Shown here: piece by piece, positions 13,369 to 24,492 of the stretch
How the letters are laid out: the number at the start of each line of letters is the position of its first letter
How positions within the stretch are numbered: position 1 is the first letter of the stretch
Origin: Basidiobolus meristosporus CBS 931.73
Lineage: Eukaryota; Basidiobolomycota; Basidiobolomycetes; Basidiobolales; Basidiobolaceae
Length of the DNA stretch: 64,000 nt
Reading direction: 5' to 3'
Assembly: GCA_002104905.1 (NCBI GenBank)
Contig: MCFE01000024.1
Span: 124,001-188,000, forward strand
The notes under the pieces: model-generated
What the model was told of the DNA's origin: nothing
Database searches by the model: none
What the model saw: only the letters and a program-made list of their open reading frames with translations
Made by a program: the position numbers and the translations under genes

Positions 13369-14607
13369 TTGGAAAGGAAAAGGTGCAAAAATTACTTCGG
13401 GTTGTACTAAACACTTGTTCGATGGATTGTGGGCCAAAGTAGGAGGTTCTCCCATTAAATAATGTATTTTCTATCGTGTGAGTGGTAGGCCTTTTCCTAA
13501 TCGAGGAGTCATCCATGTTGAGTAGTGTGGATGACTGAACACTATGGCTGCGGGTGGAGATCAGAATTGGAATTGATTATAAAATATTGCCCAAATAACT
13601 CATCGGTAGGTGAGGTCTTACATAATCCATTACTCAGCATTCCTGTCTGCGCCCGGGTTCTGTTTTCTACTCCAAGATCGAGCGATGCATATAAATTCCA
13701 ATCAGCACTTCAGGCCTTCAGCTAGAGGTGGAGGATTATACGACCATACAATTCTACATTTGTACCGGATTCAATGGCAACTCGCCATTCTATCATCATT
13801 TATTGATTAATTATGCCCAAGTGTTTTTGACCCTACCGCAATGATGTCTGGTCGCCCACATCATTGGCCCATTATTGATTAGTGTCGACGCTATTCTGCT
13901 CGTGGAAAGCGACTAACTTGAGTTTTGTTATGAATGGCCCAAAATCCCCTGAATAATAAGTCTGTAGGTGATTCAGTATCACTTTACTGGCGATCCGGTA
14001 GTTTCCTTTTTGGTACTCTTATTGATAATGGTGCAGCCTTGGGTGAGCGATACATTTGTGACCAGGGGGACCAATTGCTCCCATTTGGAAGTTTGCCAGT
14101 GGCGAGTCCTACACATCTGAGTACCGTGTTAAGTGGAAGTGCGCCGAAACTGGACGGGATTCCATATTCCTGTCCAGGCTAGCACAAGAGCCATACTCCA
14201 GCTCCGCGAATCTTAGGGACCATAAGCAAAACAACCACCAACCAACTAGATGCTTGGTGGTTTCTGCGGTGATACCTATTCCTATAACTGACTAGCTTTG
14301 AATGGCCAAGTTACACCAGCACTTGGATAGAATCCGGCTACTCCGTTGATGTCATCTAGAAACAAGCCATTTTCTGGATGCAGAGATGCACCCGCATGCT
14401 GGCCTCTATCGCAAGTTTGAGATTCCTGTTCGTTCATACGTGCGTTCATTTTATTTACTCCTTACAGCCTCTATCGTATAGAGTTAATTAAACATTTCTA
14501 TAATCAATATCTAGAACAGATTAGCGCTTCCTCTTCAATTATCAACAGCGGCAAATGAAAAAATATGTGATGTATACATGAGCTCATACTAACTATTCCA
14601 GGGTCAA
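13369..14607. other. Intergenic region between Fpg and homeodomain genes
   Basis: The only sizeable open frame (13934-14182 plus, 82 codons) has no recognisable domain. I see no further gene. Both flanking genes are on the minus strand, so this stretch should include the 3' region of the homeodomain gene and the promoter of the glycosylase gene. Confidence 0.4.
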
Positions 14608-16014
14608 TTACTCGAGCAAATGCCCGTGGAACATTAGCTGGATTTCCTCCGTCAATGGGAAGTACAGAACCTCTGTGGCCAAACGTAAGTGTTTAGAAAC
14701 GAACTGAAGGTGGGATAGGCTGTATCTTACCTACGGAGTCCATGATCACTGGAATCCGGGATTTCCCATACACCCGTTGACGCAGGCTTCGATCTAGTTT
14801 ATATCTGGATTGAAACAGTTTCGGGACTGCCAAGTCTCGGTTAATATGGTTTCAAGTAGTTAGCCAAGGTCTATACCCACCTCCACCAGCAAACCACAAT
14901 TTCACTTTCAGAGGCTTATATGTGTCGCCAAACAAGTCTTGGATTTCGCTGGCCTGGCTCTGAATTAGGCGGAGTGATTAACGTGAGAGAGCTTCGACAG
15001 GCTCAAGGGAAGGTAAAGCATACAAACTGAATGCGGATTAGCTGTTCGTAAGGATCCCGATGCACCTTGCCTCCTTTGCCCCCAAAAACAAGCTGGAAAT
15101 TCTGCGGATTGATGTTTTCGTCGATCTGTAAAGAACAATGGATGAGATGGGGTGCGGTGAGAGTCCGAGCATCGCTTGTGGCCTTTACCCTGGTGGAGAA
15201 TTCGTCGAAGCGGCGGAGAAATTTTTTCCGTTTGAGTTGAACCGCTAGCTTCCGATAGACGCGCTCTAAAAAGATATTTCTCATGCTGAAAATAATCTTT
15301 TCATCTGGATATCGAGGTTAGACTATGTGAGACGAGGTGATGTTTGAGGCAACCTTACCTAGTGAGCAGTCATCGCCCAATAGAGAGTTGAAGCAGAGAG
15401 TGAAGTCGGGATAGATTTCGTTCGAGGATGTCGCGGTGCGGGTGGTGGGCAATTGATTCAATGAATGCTCGATCTCAAAAAGTCTGTTGGTTAGAAGGGC
15501 CAAAACGTCCGACTCGCTACAGTCTTCCGGAAGCTCGGTCAGGTCGACTTTCTCTATGAAATTTGGCCGATTCGAGGTGAGCTTCATCCAATACCAGCCT
15601 AAGAAATAGTCACCAACCTCCAGTAGACAAAGAAAAACTTTTGGCAGCAAGGAGCTTGCTCTTTCTTTCCGGGTCGAGTTCGCCTTTTCTTGCTCTTGTA
15701 CGTCTCCTCACGAACCACTGGAGAATGGCCTGTTGAAAAGTGAGGATAAAGTTCAGAGATGATCGGCTCATAAATGATATATATTTGCACTACTTTTCAG
15801 ACAGTCCTTTTCAAGCAACTGTGAAAGGGGGATAAAGGAAACTAACTTCAGGTGATTCATTTAGCTGCTCTGCCAATAATGCTGCTTCTTCGGGTGAAAG
15901 ATGGACGGATAGTCGAAAGCGTTCTTCCAGAACTTTCAGTTTTTCTTCAGGAAAGTAATTCCTGGAACGAGACGGTTGGCCTGCTTGCTTCGGTTCCTCT
16001 CTATGCATACTCAC
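14608..16014 (-). CDS. Homeodomain protein lacking the canonical Asn51, eight exons
   Basis: Exons: 16014-15847, 15729-15618, 15553-15359, 15304-15189, 15125-15024, 14959-14881, 14826-14731 and 14672-14608. Introns are 117, 64, 54, 63, 64, 54 and 58 bp; all phases agree and the product has 310 residues. Residues 14-73 align without gaps to the 60-residue homeodomain: F21 (HD 8), L29 (HD 16), F33 (HD 20), A48 (HD 35), L51 (HD 38), W61-F62 (HD 48-49). Intron 1 falls between HD positions 43 and 44, a common place in homeobox genes. Helix 3 reads AILQWFVRRRTRARK, so HD position 51 is Arg where Asn is almost universal. The remaining 235 residues are unfamiliar and end EEIQLMFHGHLLE. No divergent partner homeobox gene is adjacent, so a mating-type HD pair is not supported. 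The first in-frame ATG after a TGA upstream is 16014. Confidence 0.75.
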
Positions 16015-16884
16015 TGGCTGTTCATTTATAAGGGTTTCTCCGCCGGAAATGGTCGATTTCTCGTACTCTTCGTAAAGAAAGGTTACCCAAACTTCTGCTC
16101 AGTTTGCCGCGATTTCCTGGGTAAATTTTTGCGATTTTTTTTCCCACCAAATCATCTTGGGCATCGCTGGATGAGCATTGTGACTGGTGATTGCTCAAGA
16201 TGTTCGATATGAGGACCTGCGTAGTCGACTACATTGCCTTTTAGATCCTGACAACTGGGAGAATCTCCGTTGGGCTTGCATGTGGGAGGTTGTGTTTCTT
16301 ATTTCGAGAACAAACTGATATACTAGTAGCATTACTTGATGATCGGATACCGAATAATTGATTATCTTATACAAAAATAACTCGAACGGTGGATTAGGGG
16401 TAATATTTAACCAATTCGCCCCTCAGTATATACCTGTGTCCCAACTCCAAAAATAGCCTTCTTTGCCATATGTACCCTTTGGTAGCTACAGAGGCTGCGC
16501 TAATCATTGCTGTAGTGGTCAATGTACCACAATATATTATATTCAGCAATTCCAATGAATAGATCTGTACAGAGTATCTTGTTCACAATTAGCAAAACTA
16601 TTCAGAAGAACCTAACTTTGAAATGAAAACTAGTTTGTGAAAAATGCCACCAATCAGCAATGTGAAATCTTATATCAGCATAACAGGGTAAGAAGCTGAA
16701 AACTCAAAGCTGCTTTTAAGGGCATAATGGGTGTGCATCCAAATGGCTAGCCAACAAGACTTGTGGGCTTGTGGTGAGAGTTCTGAAGATTTTGGTATTG
16801 ATTGGGCAATTGGGTGGATGACACAGTTTCCCATAGTGATTTACAAATTGCAAGCATGATTTTGATGTTGCAAAACCATGTTTC
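16015..16884. other. Upstream region of the homeodomain gene up to the transposon island
   Basis: I see no gene here. A TATAAA-like string (about 16024-16032) lies too close to the ATG to act as an ordinary TATA box. Base composition becomes AT-rich from about 16300, and the first recognisable transposon sequence begins at 16885. Confidence 0.4.
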
Positions 16885-17233
16885 TGTTGTAAAAATTTGA
16901 AATTCCACTTAAATACTCACCTAACTTAGTCACTTAGATCATTACCTTCAAATCCTAGAGAATACTGACCAAATTCCTTGTTGGGATTTACTTAGAATAT
17001 TCTCACCAAAATACCAGGTACCCAGAAGATGAAAATTAGGTAAGTTGTCCAAACAGCCCCAAACCTTGCACACATATTCTTGGGACCTTTCTTAGCCTAT
17101 TCTACATATTTGCTATGCCAAGACCCTGTAAAAGTGTAAATACTACTCTTACAATCAATAAATCATTAAGTGAAAACCACATAATATACTTGTTTGCCCA
17201 ATCACTTCAAACATCTCCAAAACTCCTACAATA
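16885..17233 (+). repeat. Copia-A LTR (left end of the outer plus-strand element)
   Basis: A 349-bp LTR starts TGTTGTAAAAATTTG and ends near CTCCTACAATA, a mutated form of the family end CTCTTACAACA. Eight or more copies of this family occur in the island. It is followed by a degenerate primer-binding site and the start of gag. Confidence 0.85.
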
Positions 17234-17237
17234 CATT

Positions 17238-17324
17238 ATGAGCCCTGAGCTGTCACTCTCTGCAATGCCTACTACTGCCATTACTGGAACTTTTCCTTCT
17301 GCTGGAAAGTTGGATGGATCTAAC
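17238..17324 (+). pseudogene. Start of Copia-A gag, interrupted
   Basis: The frame starts MSPELSLSAMPTTAITG and stops at the edge of the minus-strand Copia insertion. Comparison with the homologous gag at 36976 shows that about 130 bp are missing between here and the point where gag resumes at 23082. The insertion was therefore accompanied or followed by a deletion. Confidence 0.7.
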
Positions 17325-17673
17325 TGTTGAAAGAGTCTTGGAGATATTGGAAGTGATTGGGAGAACAAGTAGATTATGTGGTTTTCACTTAATGATTTAT
17401 TGAATGTAAAGGTAGTATTTATACTTTTACCTGGTCTTGGCATTACAAACACGTAGAATAGGTTAAGGAAGGTCCCAAGAACATGTGTGCAAAGTTTGGG
17501 GCTGTTTGGACAACTTTGAGAATTTTCATGATCTGGGTACCTGGTATTTTGGTGAAAATATTATAAGTAAATCCCAACAAGGAATTTGGTCGGTATTCTC
17601 TAGGATTTGTAGGTGATGATCTAAGTGACTAAGTTAGGTGAATATTTAGGTGGAATTCCAAATTTTTACAACA

Positions 17674-20600
17674 CTCCCACTCAGCTAAATGTTCATACTG
17701 ACTAGTCCTAATTTTGACCTAAGATATTCAAACTTGTCTCTAGCTAATGGTTTGGTAAATATGTCTGCAATCATTTCATCTATAGGACAGTAAACTAAGC
17801 TAACTAAGTTATTCTCTATAGCTTCACGTATGAAATGATATCTAATATCTATGTGCTTGGTTCTAGCATGAAAAGTTGGATTTCTACCTAATTGTATACA
17901 TCCTTAATTTTCTTGAAATAAAGTAATAGGCATTTTTTGACATAGGCCTAAATCTGTAAACAGCTTTCTTAACCACATTGCTTCTTTTGTAGCTTCACAG
18001 GCTGCCATATACTCTGCCTCTGTGGTGGAAAGTGCTACAGTGTAGTGGGGTGACAGTGACACCCACTGACAGATGTGCTCATTCCCTTATTTTCTACTTC
18101 CCTATATCTCTACTACACTTATTTTAGTTTTATCCCATTTGTCTTACCCAATCAGTACTATCCCATAAGCCGGTTGACTATCACACCTGCTTACCTTATT
18201 GCATAAGTTACCCCTCACTTTATGTAAGATTACTAGCTATAAGTACTTCTATAATAGGCAAGTACCCGCACCAGTACCCGTGACACATGATCAACCCATG
18301 TCACCATCCCTACCCTTTCCATACCATATATGGTATCCCCATGTTACACAGGTTTCAGAATACTGATTCCTGATTGGTTGGATGTGCTGTGCCTCTTAGA
18401 ACCTTCCGGCACCTACTTAGAACATTTGTAGGTCATTCTGATGTCATTAAGATTTCTATTGATATCCGGGACCTTCTGGAACACCATGATTAGTAATCAC
18501 TTAGCCAGTGAGAAAAGTATATAAGGGAGGCTATCCCTCAACAATAAATCATCATCCCTTTTATCAATTTACCAACTTGTTGATTAGTGTGATCACTGCT
18601 ACCTGCTGCTACCTGAACTTCCAACCCCAGACCACAGCACACTCCCAGGAAACCGCGCTGACAGCCAACTGACCTTGGAGGCACTACTTGTGAGGAATAC
18701 TCAGAGTAGGTATCTTTTATTATATTTGATTCTTTCCCAAGTTTGTTCTTGTACAGGCAAAGATACTTTTCTGTCTTTGTAACTATTGACCACAGCTGCA
18801 TTCTTATCAAGTCCCTGCTGGTGGAGTTTACAGTTGTTTTGACTTTGGAAGCTTTAGTACATTGTCATCTCAAAGGACGCTGAACCCAGCACATACTTTT
18901 GTTAAGACACCAACTAAGTTGGGGATTGTAGCTCAATAGTTTTCCCTTGACAAGCTTGTGGCTTTATTCCCCTTCACATTAGATTAGAAACAGAACCCAA
19001 GTATTCCTAGCAAGCTTTTGCCAGAGGTTATTGCACCCAGTGAACACCCCACACACAAAACACTTGAGAAGTGTTGGACGTATCTCTCCCTTGGACCTAT
19101 ACACCACCACAACGGTTGGTTGCTTTCTTGAATTCCATGAAATTGCTCCTTTACAGTAAAGAAAGGTGTGTCCTGTGGTGGATCTTCTGTCTTCCAAATT
19201 TCGTCCCCAATCAGCATCAGAGTATTCCACAAGATCCTGTTCTGAATCCTTATAAGTGTATCTTAAGCAGATATCAGCAGTTCTTTTAGGTATCTAAAAA
19301 TCCGCTTAACTGCTGCAATATAATCAGATCCATAGTTCTGATTATGTTGGCTGACAACTCCCACTGAATATGAGATATCTGGACATGTTCCAAGCATGAT
19401 ATGCATCAGACTGCCAACTGTAGATTAATAAGGAAAGTTAGTGCTTTCAGATGGCACCAAGCGCTCTTGATTTGGTTGCATTTTGACCAAGTTAAGGTTT
19501 GTCTCCATTGGGGTAGCTGCCGGTTTACAGTCTTCCATTTGGTACTTCTTTAGTATATCTTGAATATACTTAGATTAGCTTAGGGTGATAGTCTGGGTAC
19601 TTCTGTCTATGGAGAACTTAATCCCTAAGTAGTAATTAAGTTCTCCTAGATTGGACATCTTTGACTCCTTAGATAGGCTGAATTTAGTCTCTTCCAATGT
19701 TTCTAGGTTATTGACTGCTATAATAAGATCATCCACATATAGAGCTCATAGTACTGGTTTTGCTCTATCTGGCTTATAGTATATACTATAGTCAGCATTA
19801 CTCCTTTTGAAACTCAAAGATTCCAAATAAGAATTTATCTTGCAATTTGAGGCTCTTGGTGATTGTTTGAGACCATATAGTGACTTTTTAAGCTTGCAGA
19901 CCAAATGGGGGTTATCTTGGTCAACAAACCTATCAGGCTGGTCCATATACATGTCCTCATCAAGTTCTTCATTCAAAAATGCAGCTTTTATATCCATTTG
20001 ATGAATAAAAAACTTATATTTGGCTGCAATAGCCAATATTAATCTGATGGAATTAAACTTGGCTACCAGTGCAAAGGTCTCAGTATAGTCAAGTCCTTTT
20101 GTTTGAGAGTATCCTTTGGCTACAAGTCTTGCTTTGTATCTTTCAATTGTACCATCAGCCTTGTATTTTGTCTTGAAGACCCATCTGCATCCAATTGATT
20201 TTTGGTTGATTGGTAATTTGACTAAGTCCCAAGTTTAATTTTCCATCAGGGCCTGATATTCCTCAGTCATTGCAGATCTCCAAAACTTTGTCTGAGGGCT
20301 ATTTAGAGCCTCTTTTACAGTCTGGGGCTCATCAATATGGACTGAATAGGCATAGGCTAAGTTTGTACCCTCATTGATATAGTAATTTGGGCTATTTCTT
20401 GTCCAATTGGATCTCTGAGCATTTGATACTGGAATGATCACTTCTGCAATATTCCTGGGCACTGATTCTGGCTGAACCATAGTTGTAGAGTCCTCTGGAG
20501 TGAAAAAATTTTCATTGTTTTGCTCTGATTCAATCCTGACAATTGGTGGACTTGAGATCAAATTTTTGTCATCATCTGATGTCATTTTTTGTGAAAATTT

Positions 20601-22727
20601 TGAATTTTCATCAAACAACACATCCCTGGACTTGATCAGCTTCTTTGCTTTGGTATTATGGAGTCTGTACGCTTTACTCTCATTGCAGTAGCCAAATAAT
20701 ATGCATTTACACTTTTTGGCTCAAATTTTTACTGATTTCCAGCCAGTTTTTTGGCATATGCTGTACACCCAAATATTCTTAGATGTTCTGCACTTGGTCT
20801 GTATCCATACCATGCTTGAAATGGAGTAGAATCACAAAGTATTCTGTTATAACTCCTATTTTTAAGGTATACAGCAGTGGCAAATGATTACACCCAAAAA
20901 TTGTAGGATAATTTTTGATCATGGATCATAGATCTTGCCATATCAATTATTGATCTGTTAGCATGTTCTGCTACTCCATTTTGCAGTGGGGAGTATGGTA
21001 CAGTAGTCTTGTGCTTTATCCCATGAATTTTGCAGAAGCGGATGAAGACTTTTGAGGTTTATTCTCCATCATTGTCAGAGAGTATTTTCTTGATTTTTTC
21101 ACCAGTTTCTCTCTCCACCATAGCTTTAAACTCCCTGAGCTTAGACAGAGCTTCTTCCTTTCTCTCCATGAAGTAGACCCATGTGTATCTTGTATAATCA
21201 TCAATAAAAGTGATTAAATACGTCATCCCGCCTAAAGATAAATTTTGCAGAGGTCCACACAGATCCAAGTGAATTAGATCTAATTGTTTCTTAGTTTTGA
21301 TTAACCCAGAGCTCTTTGATGGTTGTCTGGCTGGGTTCCCATATATGCAGGCTTCACAGTGCTCCAAATTAGCTGGGGGATCAATTTTCACTCCTGAAAT
21401 TAGCTGATCTTTGATCATTTTATGCAAATAATCAAAGTTGATGTGTCCAAATCTCCTGTGCCAAAGCATTTGTGTTTCTTCATTTAAGTTACTTATATTG
21501 GCTTCCAAATATGATGGAATATAAGTCAACTTGTATAGATTCTGATCTCTGATGCCCAAAGCTATATGGGCACCATTTTGATAAGTGATCCTGCATCCAG
21601 AATTGTCAAAACTGAAACTGAGTCCTTCTGCAGTGGCCTTGCTTACAGAGAGTAGGTTCTTGGCTATTTCTGGTACATAGAGTACTTCCTTAAAGGTCAG
21701 TGTATGGCTTTCTTCACTGCTTCTAAGGTTTACTTGGATAGTTCCTTCTCCCACAGCATCAAGTGTTCAATTGTCACCAATGAAAACATTCTTAATTGGA
21801 ATTTCTTGGTATTAGGGAAAAAGTTCTTTTTGGTGTGTAAAGTGTTGAGATGCTCCAGAGTCAATGTACCATGTCTGAGAATCCTTGTTTGTGGTCATAT
21901 TTAGTGCAGATATCAAAAGTCTATCTTCAGTTGTTGCAGCATTTCCATATTCAGGCTTCTTTTGCTGATAATCTCTCTATTGAGACACCGGTCTGACGTG
22001 TGTCCTTTCCTTTTGCAGTAGTTGCAAAATAGGTTGCTGTTGCCTTTGTAGGGTCTTGGGTACCTCCTTTGTTGGTTATCATTGCTTATTAAAGCATTTT
22101 CTTCCTCATTCTTATTGGCACTTGTTTTTCTTAATTCTTCATCCAGGAGCCTTCCATATATGTAATTTAAGGTCAAGTCTTCAGTTCTGGACTCCAGGGC
22201 TGATACAAGGCCCTGAAACCTGTCTGTCAGGCTATTCAGGATGGTAACTATCACATCCTCATCAGTAGTGTGTAGACTTACATATTCCATCTCATCTACC
22301 AGCCAGGTAATTCTGTTAATTAGATTTTTCATTTCTGCTCCTGGCAGCATCTTTGTAGTAAAGAATTTTTGTCTCAGATACATTTTCTTAGCAGCTGAAC
22401 ATGACTGGTAGGTGTCTTCTAATGGCTTCCAGGCATTCTTTGCTGTTTTTGCTCTTGAGCATTGAATTAGCAATTTGTCTTTAACATTAAGGCAAATGCA
22501 TTTAAGGCACTTTGTTCTTTCTTCTGGTACTTCAAGGCTTCCTCTCCCATGTTTTTAGGAGGGCATTCTTCTCCCATGACAATATCCCAAAGGCCTCTTT
22601 CTTGTAGCAGCATCTTCATCTTCACCTTCCACACTTGGTAGTTAGATCCTTCCAACTTTTCAGCAGAGGGAAAAATTCCAGTAATAGCGGTAGTAGACAT
22701 TGCAGAGAGTGACAGCTTGGGGCTCAT
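17674..22727 (-). pseudogene. Copia gag-pol of element 1, degenerate
   Basis: Reading 5' to 3' on the minus strand: ATG at 22727 inside the primer-binding site; gag with a UBN2-like region and a zinc knuckle CNYCKRKGHTSDRC (about 22010); protease motif DSGASQHF (about 21850); GAG-pre-integrase LWHRRFGHINFDYL and integrase core to about 21060; reverse transcriptase with QMDIKAAFLNEEL (about 19990) and YVDD (about 19730); RNase H with EYSDADWG (about 19225). At least four frameshifts or stops divide it, so no functional polyprotein can be made. RNase H is split by element E. Confidence 0.85.
18041..19111 (+). mobile_element. Element E copy 1: 1071-bp solo LTR-like insertion
   Basis: The element begins TGTAGTGGGGTGACAG and ends CACCACCACA (TG...CA). 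An imperfect 4-bp target duplication, ACAG/ACGG on this strand, flanks it. It has no coding capacity. A TATA box (TATATAAGG, about 18517) followed by a transcribed-looking tract suggests a Gypsy-type solo LTR, oriented plus. The same 1071-bp unit, inverted, lies at 35092-36162, and a third copy is split at 45732 and 50504. It sits inside the conserved RNase H segment of Copia element 1. Confidence 0.75.
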
Positions 22728-22731
22728 AACC
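22719..22731 (-). other. Primer-binding site of Copia-A element 1 (half-tRNA type)
   Basis: Directly after the 5' LTR the minus strand reads GGTTATGAGCCCC. This complements the anticodon stem-loop of fungal initiator tRNA-Met, not its 3' end. The ATG within it is the gag start codon. Confidence 0.7.
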
Positions 22732-23081
22732 TGTTGTAAGAGTCTTGGAGATATTGGAAGTGATTGGGAGGACAAGTAGATTATGTGGTTTTCACTTAAT
22801 GATTTATTGAATGTAAAAGTAGTATTTATACTTTTACCTGGTCTTGGCATTACAAACATATAGAATAGATTAAGGAAGGTCCCAAGAACATGTGTGCAAG
22901 GTTTGTGGCTGTTTGGACAACTTATCAAATTTTCATGTTCTGGGTACCTAGTATTTTGGTGAAAATATTCTAAGTAAATCCCAACAAGGAATTTTTGTCA
23001 GTATTCTCTAGGATTTGAAGGTGATGATCTAAGTGACTAAGTTAGGTGAATACTTAGGTGGAAATGCAAATTTTTACAACA

Positions 23082-23849
23082 TAAAGTACCAGAAGAAAGA
23101 ACAAAGTGCCTTTGACTGCATTTGCCTTAATTTTAAGGACATGTTGCTAATTCAATGATCAAGAGTAAAAACAGCAAAGAATGCCTGGAAGGCACTAGAA
23201 GACACTCACCAGTCATGTTCAGCTGCTAAGAAAGTGTATCTGAGACAAAAATTCTTTACTACAAATATGCAGCCTGGAGAAGAAATGAAAAGTCAAATTA
23301 ACAGATTTACTCTGCTGGTGGATGAAATGGAATCTGTGAGGGTACCAACTACTGATGAGGATGTGATAGTAGCCATCCTGAATAGCATGACAGATAGGTT
23401 TCAGGGCCTTGTATCAGTCCTAGAGTCCAGAACTGAAGAATTGACTTTAAATTATGTATATGGAAGACCTCGGATGAAGAATTAAGAAAATCAGGTACCA
23501 AATATGAAGGACAAAGAAAATGCTTTAATAAGTAATGATAACCAACAAAGGAGGTACCCAAGACCCTAAAAAGGCAACAGCAACCTGTTTTGCAACTACT
23601 GCAAAAGGAAGGGACACACATCAGACCAGTGTCTCAAAAAGAGAGATGATTAGCAAGGGTAGCCCAAATATGGAAATACTGCAACAACTGAAGATTGACT
23701 ATTCATATCTGCACTGAATATGACCATAGACAAGGATTCTCAGACATGGTACATTGACTCTGGAGCATCTCAACACTTTACACCCCAAAATAACCCTTTA
23801 CCCAATCCCAAGAAATTCCAATCAAGAAGGTTATCATGGGTGACAATAG
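23082..23849 (+). pseudogene. Copia-A gag/protease of the outer element, resumed
   Basis: Gag of the plus-strand element whose start lies at 17238 resumes here. Segments include LRQKFFTTNMQPGEEMKSQI, a zinc-knuckle region near 23600, and the protease signature IDSGASQHFT (about 23755). Frameshifts and a truncated finger show decay. It stops abruptly at the next LTR (23850), which has no polypurine tract in front. That LTR therefore probably belongs to a second insertion rather than to this element's own 3' end. Confidence 0.7.
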
Positions 23850-24492
23850 TGTTGTAAAAGTTTGTAATTCCACCTAAATATTCACCTAACTTAGTCACTT
23901 TGATCATTACCTTCAAAGCCTAGAGAATACTGACCAAATACCTTGTTGGGATTTACATAGAATATTTTCACCAAAATACCAGGTACCCAGATCATGAGAA
24001 TTCTCAAAGCTGTCCAAACAGCCCCAGACTTTGCACACATGTTCTTAAAATCCTTCTTAGCCCATTCTACATGTTTGTTATGCCAAGACCATGTAAAAGT
24101 ATAAATACTACTTTTACATTCAAATAAATCATCAAGTGAAAACTGTTGTAATTATTGAGTTGTCACCAAAATATTTATGCTAACTTAGTCACATAGATCT
24201 TATACTGTGATTAGCATTCTGTCCTGACCAGATTTCTTGTTGAGATTTACTTAGAATATTTTCACCAAATTGTCAGGTACCCATATTATTATTTTTCTCA
24301 AAGCTGTCCAAAAGGCCCCAAACTTTGCCAACATATATTTGAGACCTTCCTTGACAAACTCGGCACGGTTGTTTTCTCTACTCTATCAAAAGTATAAATA
24401 CCATATAGTTGATCAATAAATCTACAAGTGAATAACATGTAAATCCTCTAGTTCTCCACATCACTTCCAATACTCCTCTAAATATTGCAACA

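Larger units (their letters stand above)
17325..23081 (-). mobile_element. Copia-A element 1, minus strand, with both LTRs
   Basis: Its LTRs are 17325-17673 (3') and 22732-23081 (5'), 349-350 bp each and clearly similar. A polypurine tract, read on the minus strand as GAGTGGGAG, abuts the 3' LTR. The internal region carries gag, protease, integrase, reverse transcriptase and RNase H in Copia order, all broken by frameshifts and stops. It is itself interrupted by element E at 18041-19111. Without E the element is about 4.7 kb, normal for Copia. No clear 5-bp target duplication survives. Confidence 0.85.

Noticed and set aside
13369-13455. Upstream in-frame start for Fpg
   Set aside because: It would add 29 residues in front of MPELPEVE, whereas Fpg chemistry requires the Pro to be the processed N-terminus.
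14608-16014. Mating-type HD1/HD2 locus
   Set aside because: Only one homeobox gene is present, it is short, its domain is canonical in length, and no divergent partner lies upstream (16015-16884 is non-coding).
17207-17452. Minus ORF reading MFVMPRPGKSINTTFTFNK
   Set aside because: It is LTR sequence read through. The same peptide recurs in other Copia-A LTRs (22928, 51993), so it is not an independent gene.
23850-23870. Copia-A LTR as the 3' LTR of the outer element
   Set aside because: No polypurine tract precedes it and gag/protease sequence runs straight into it, so a separate insertion is the better reading, although recombination cannot be excluded.
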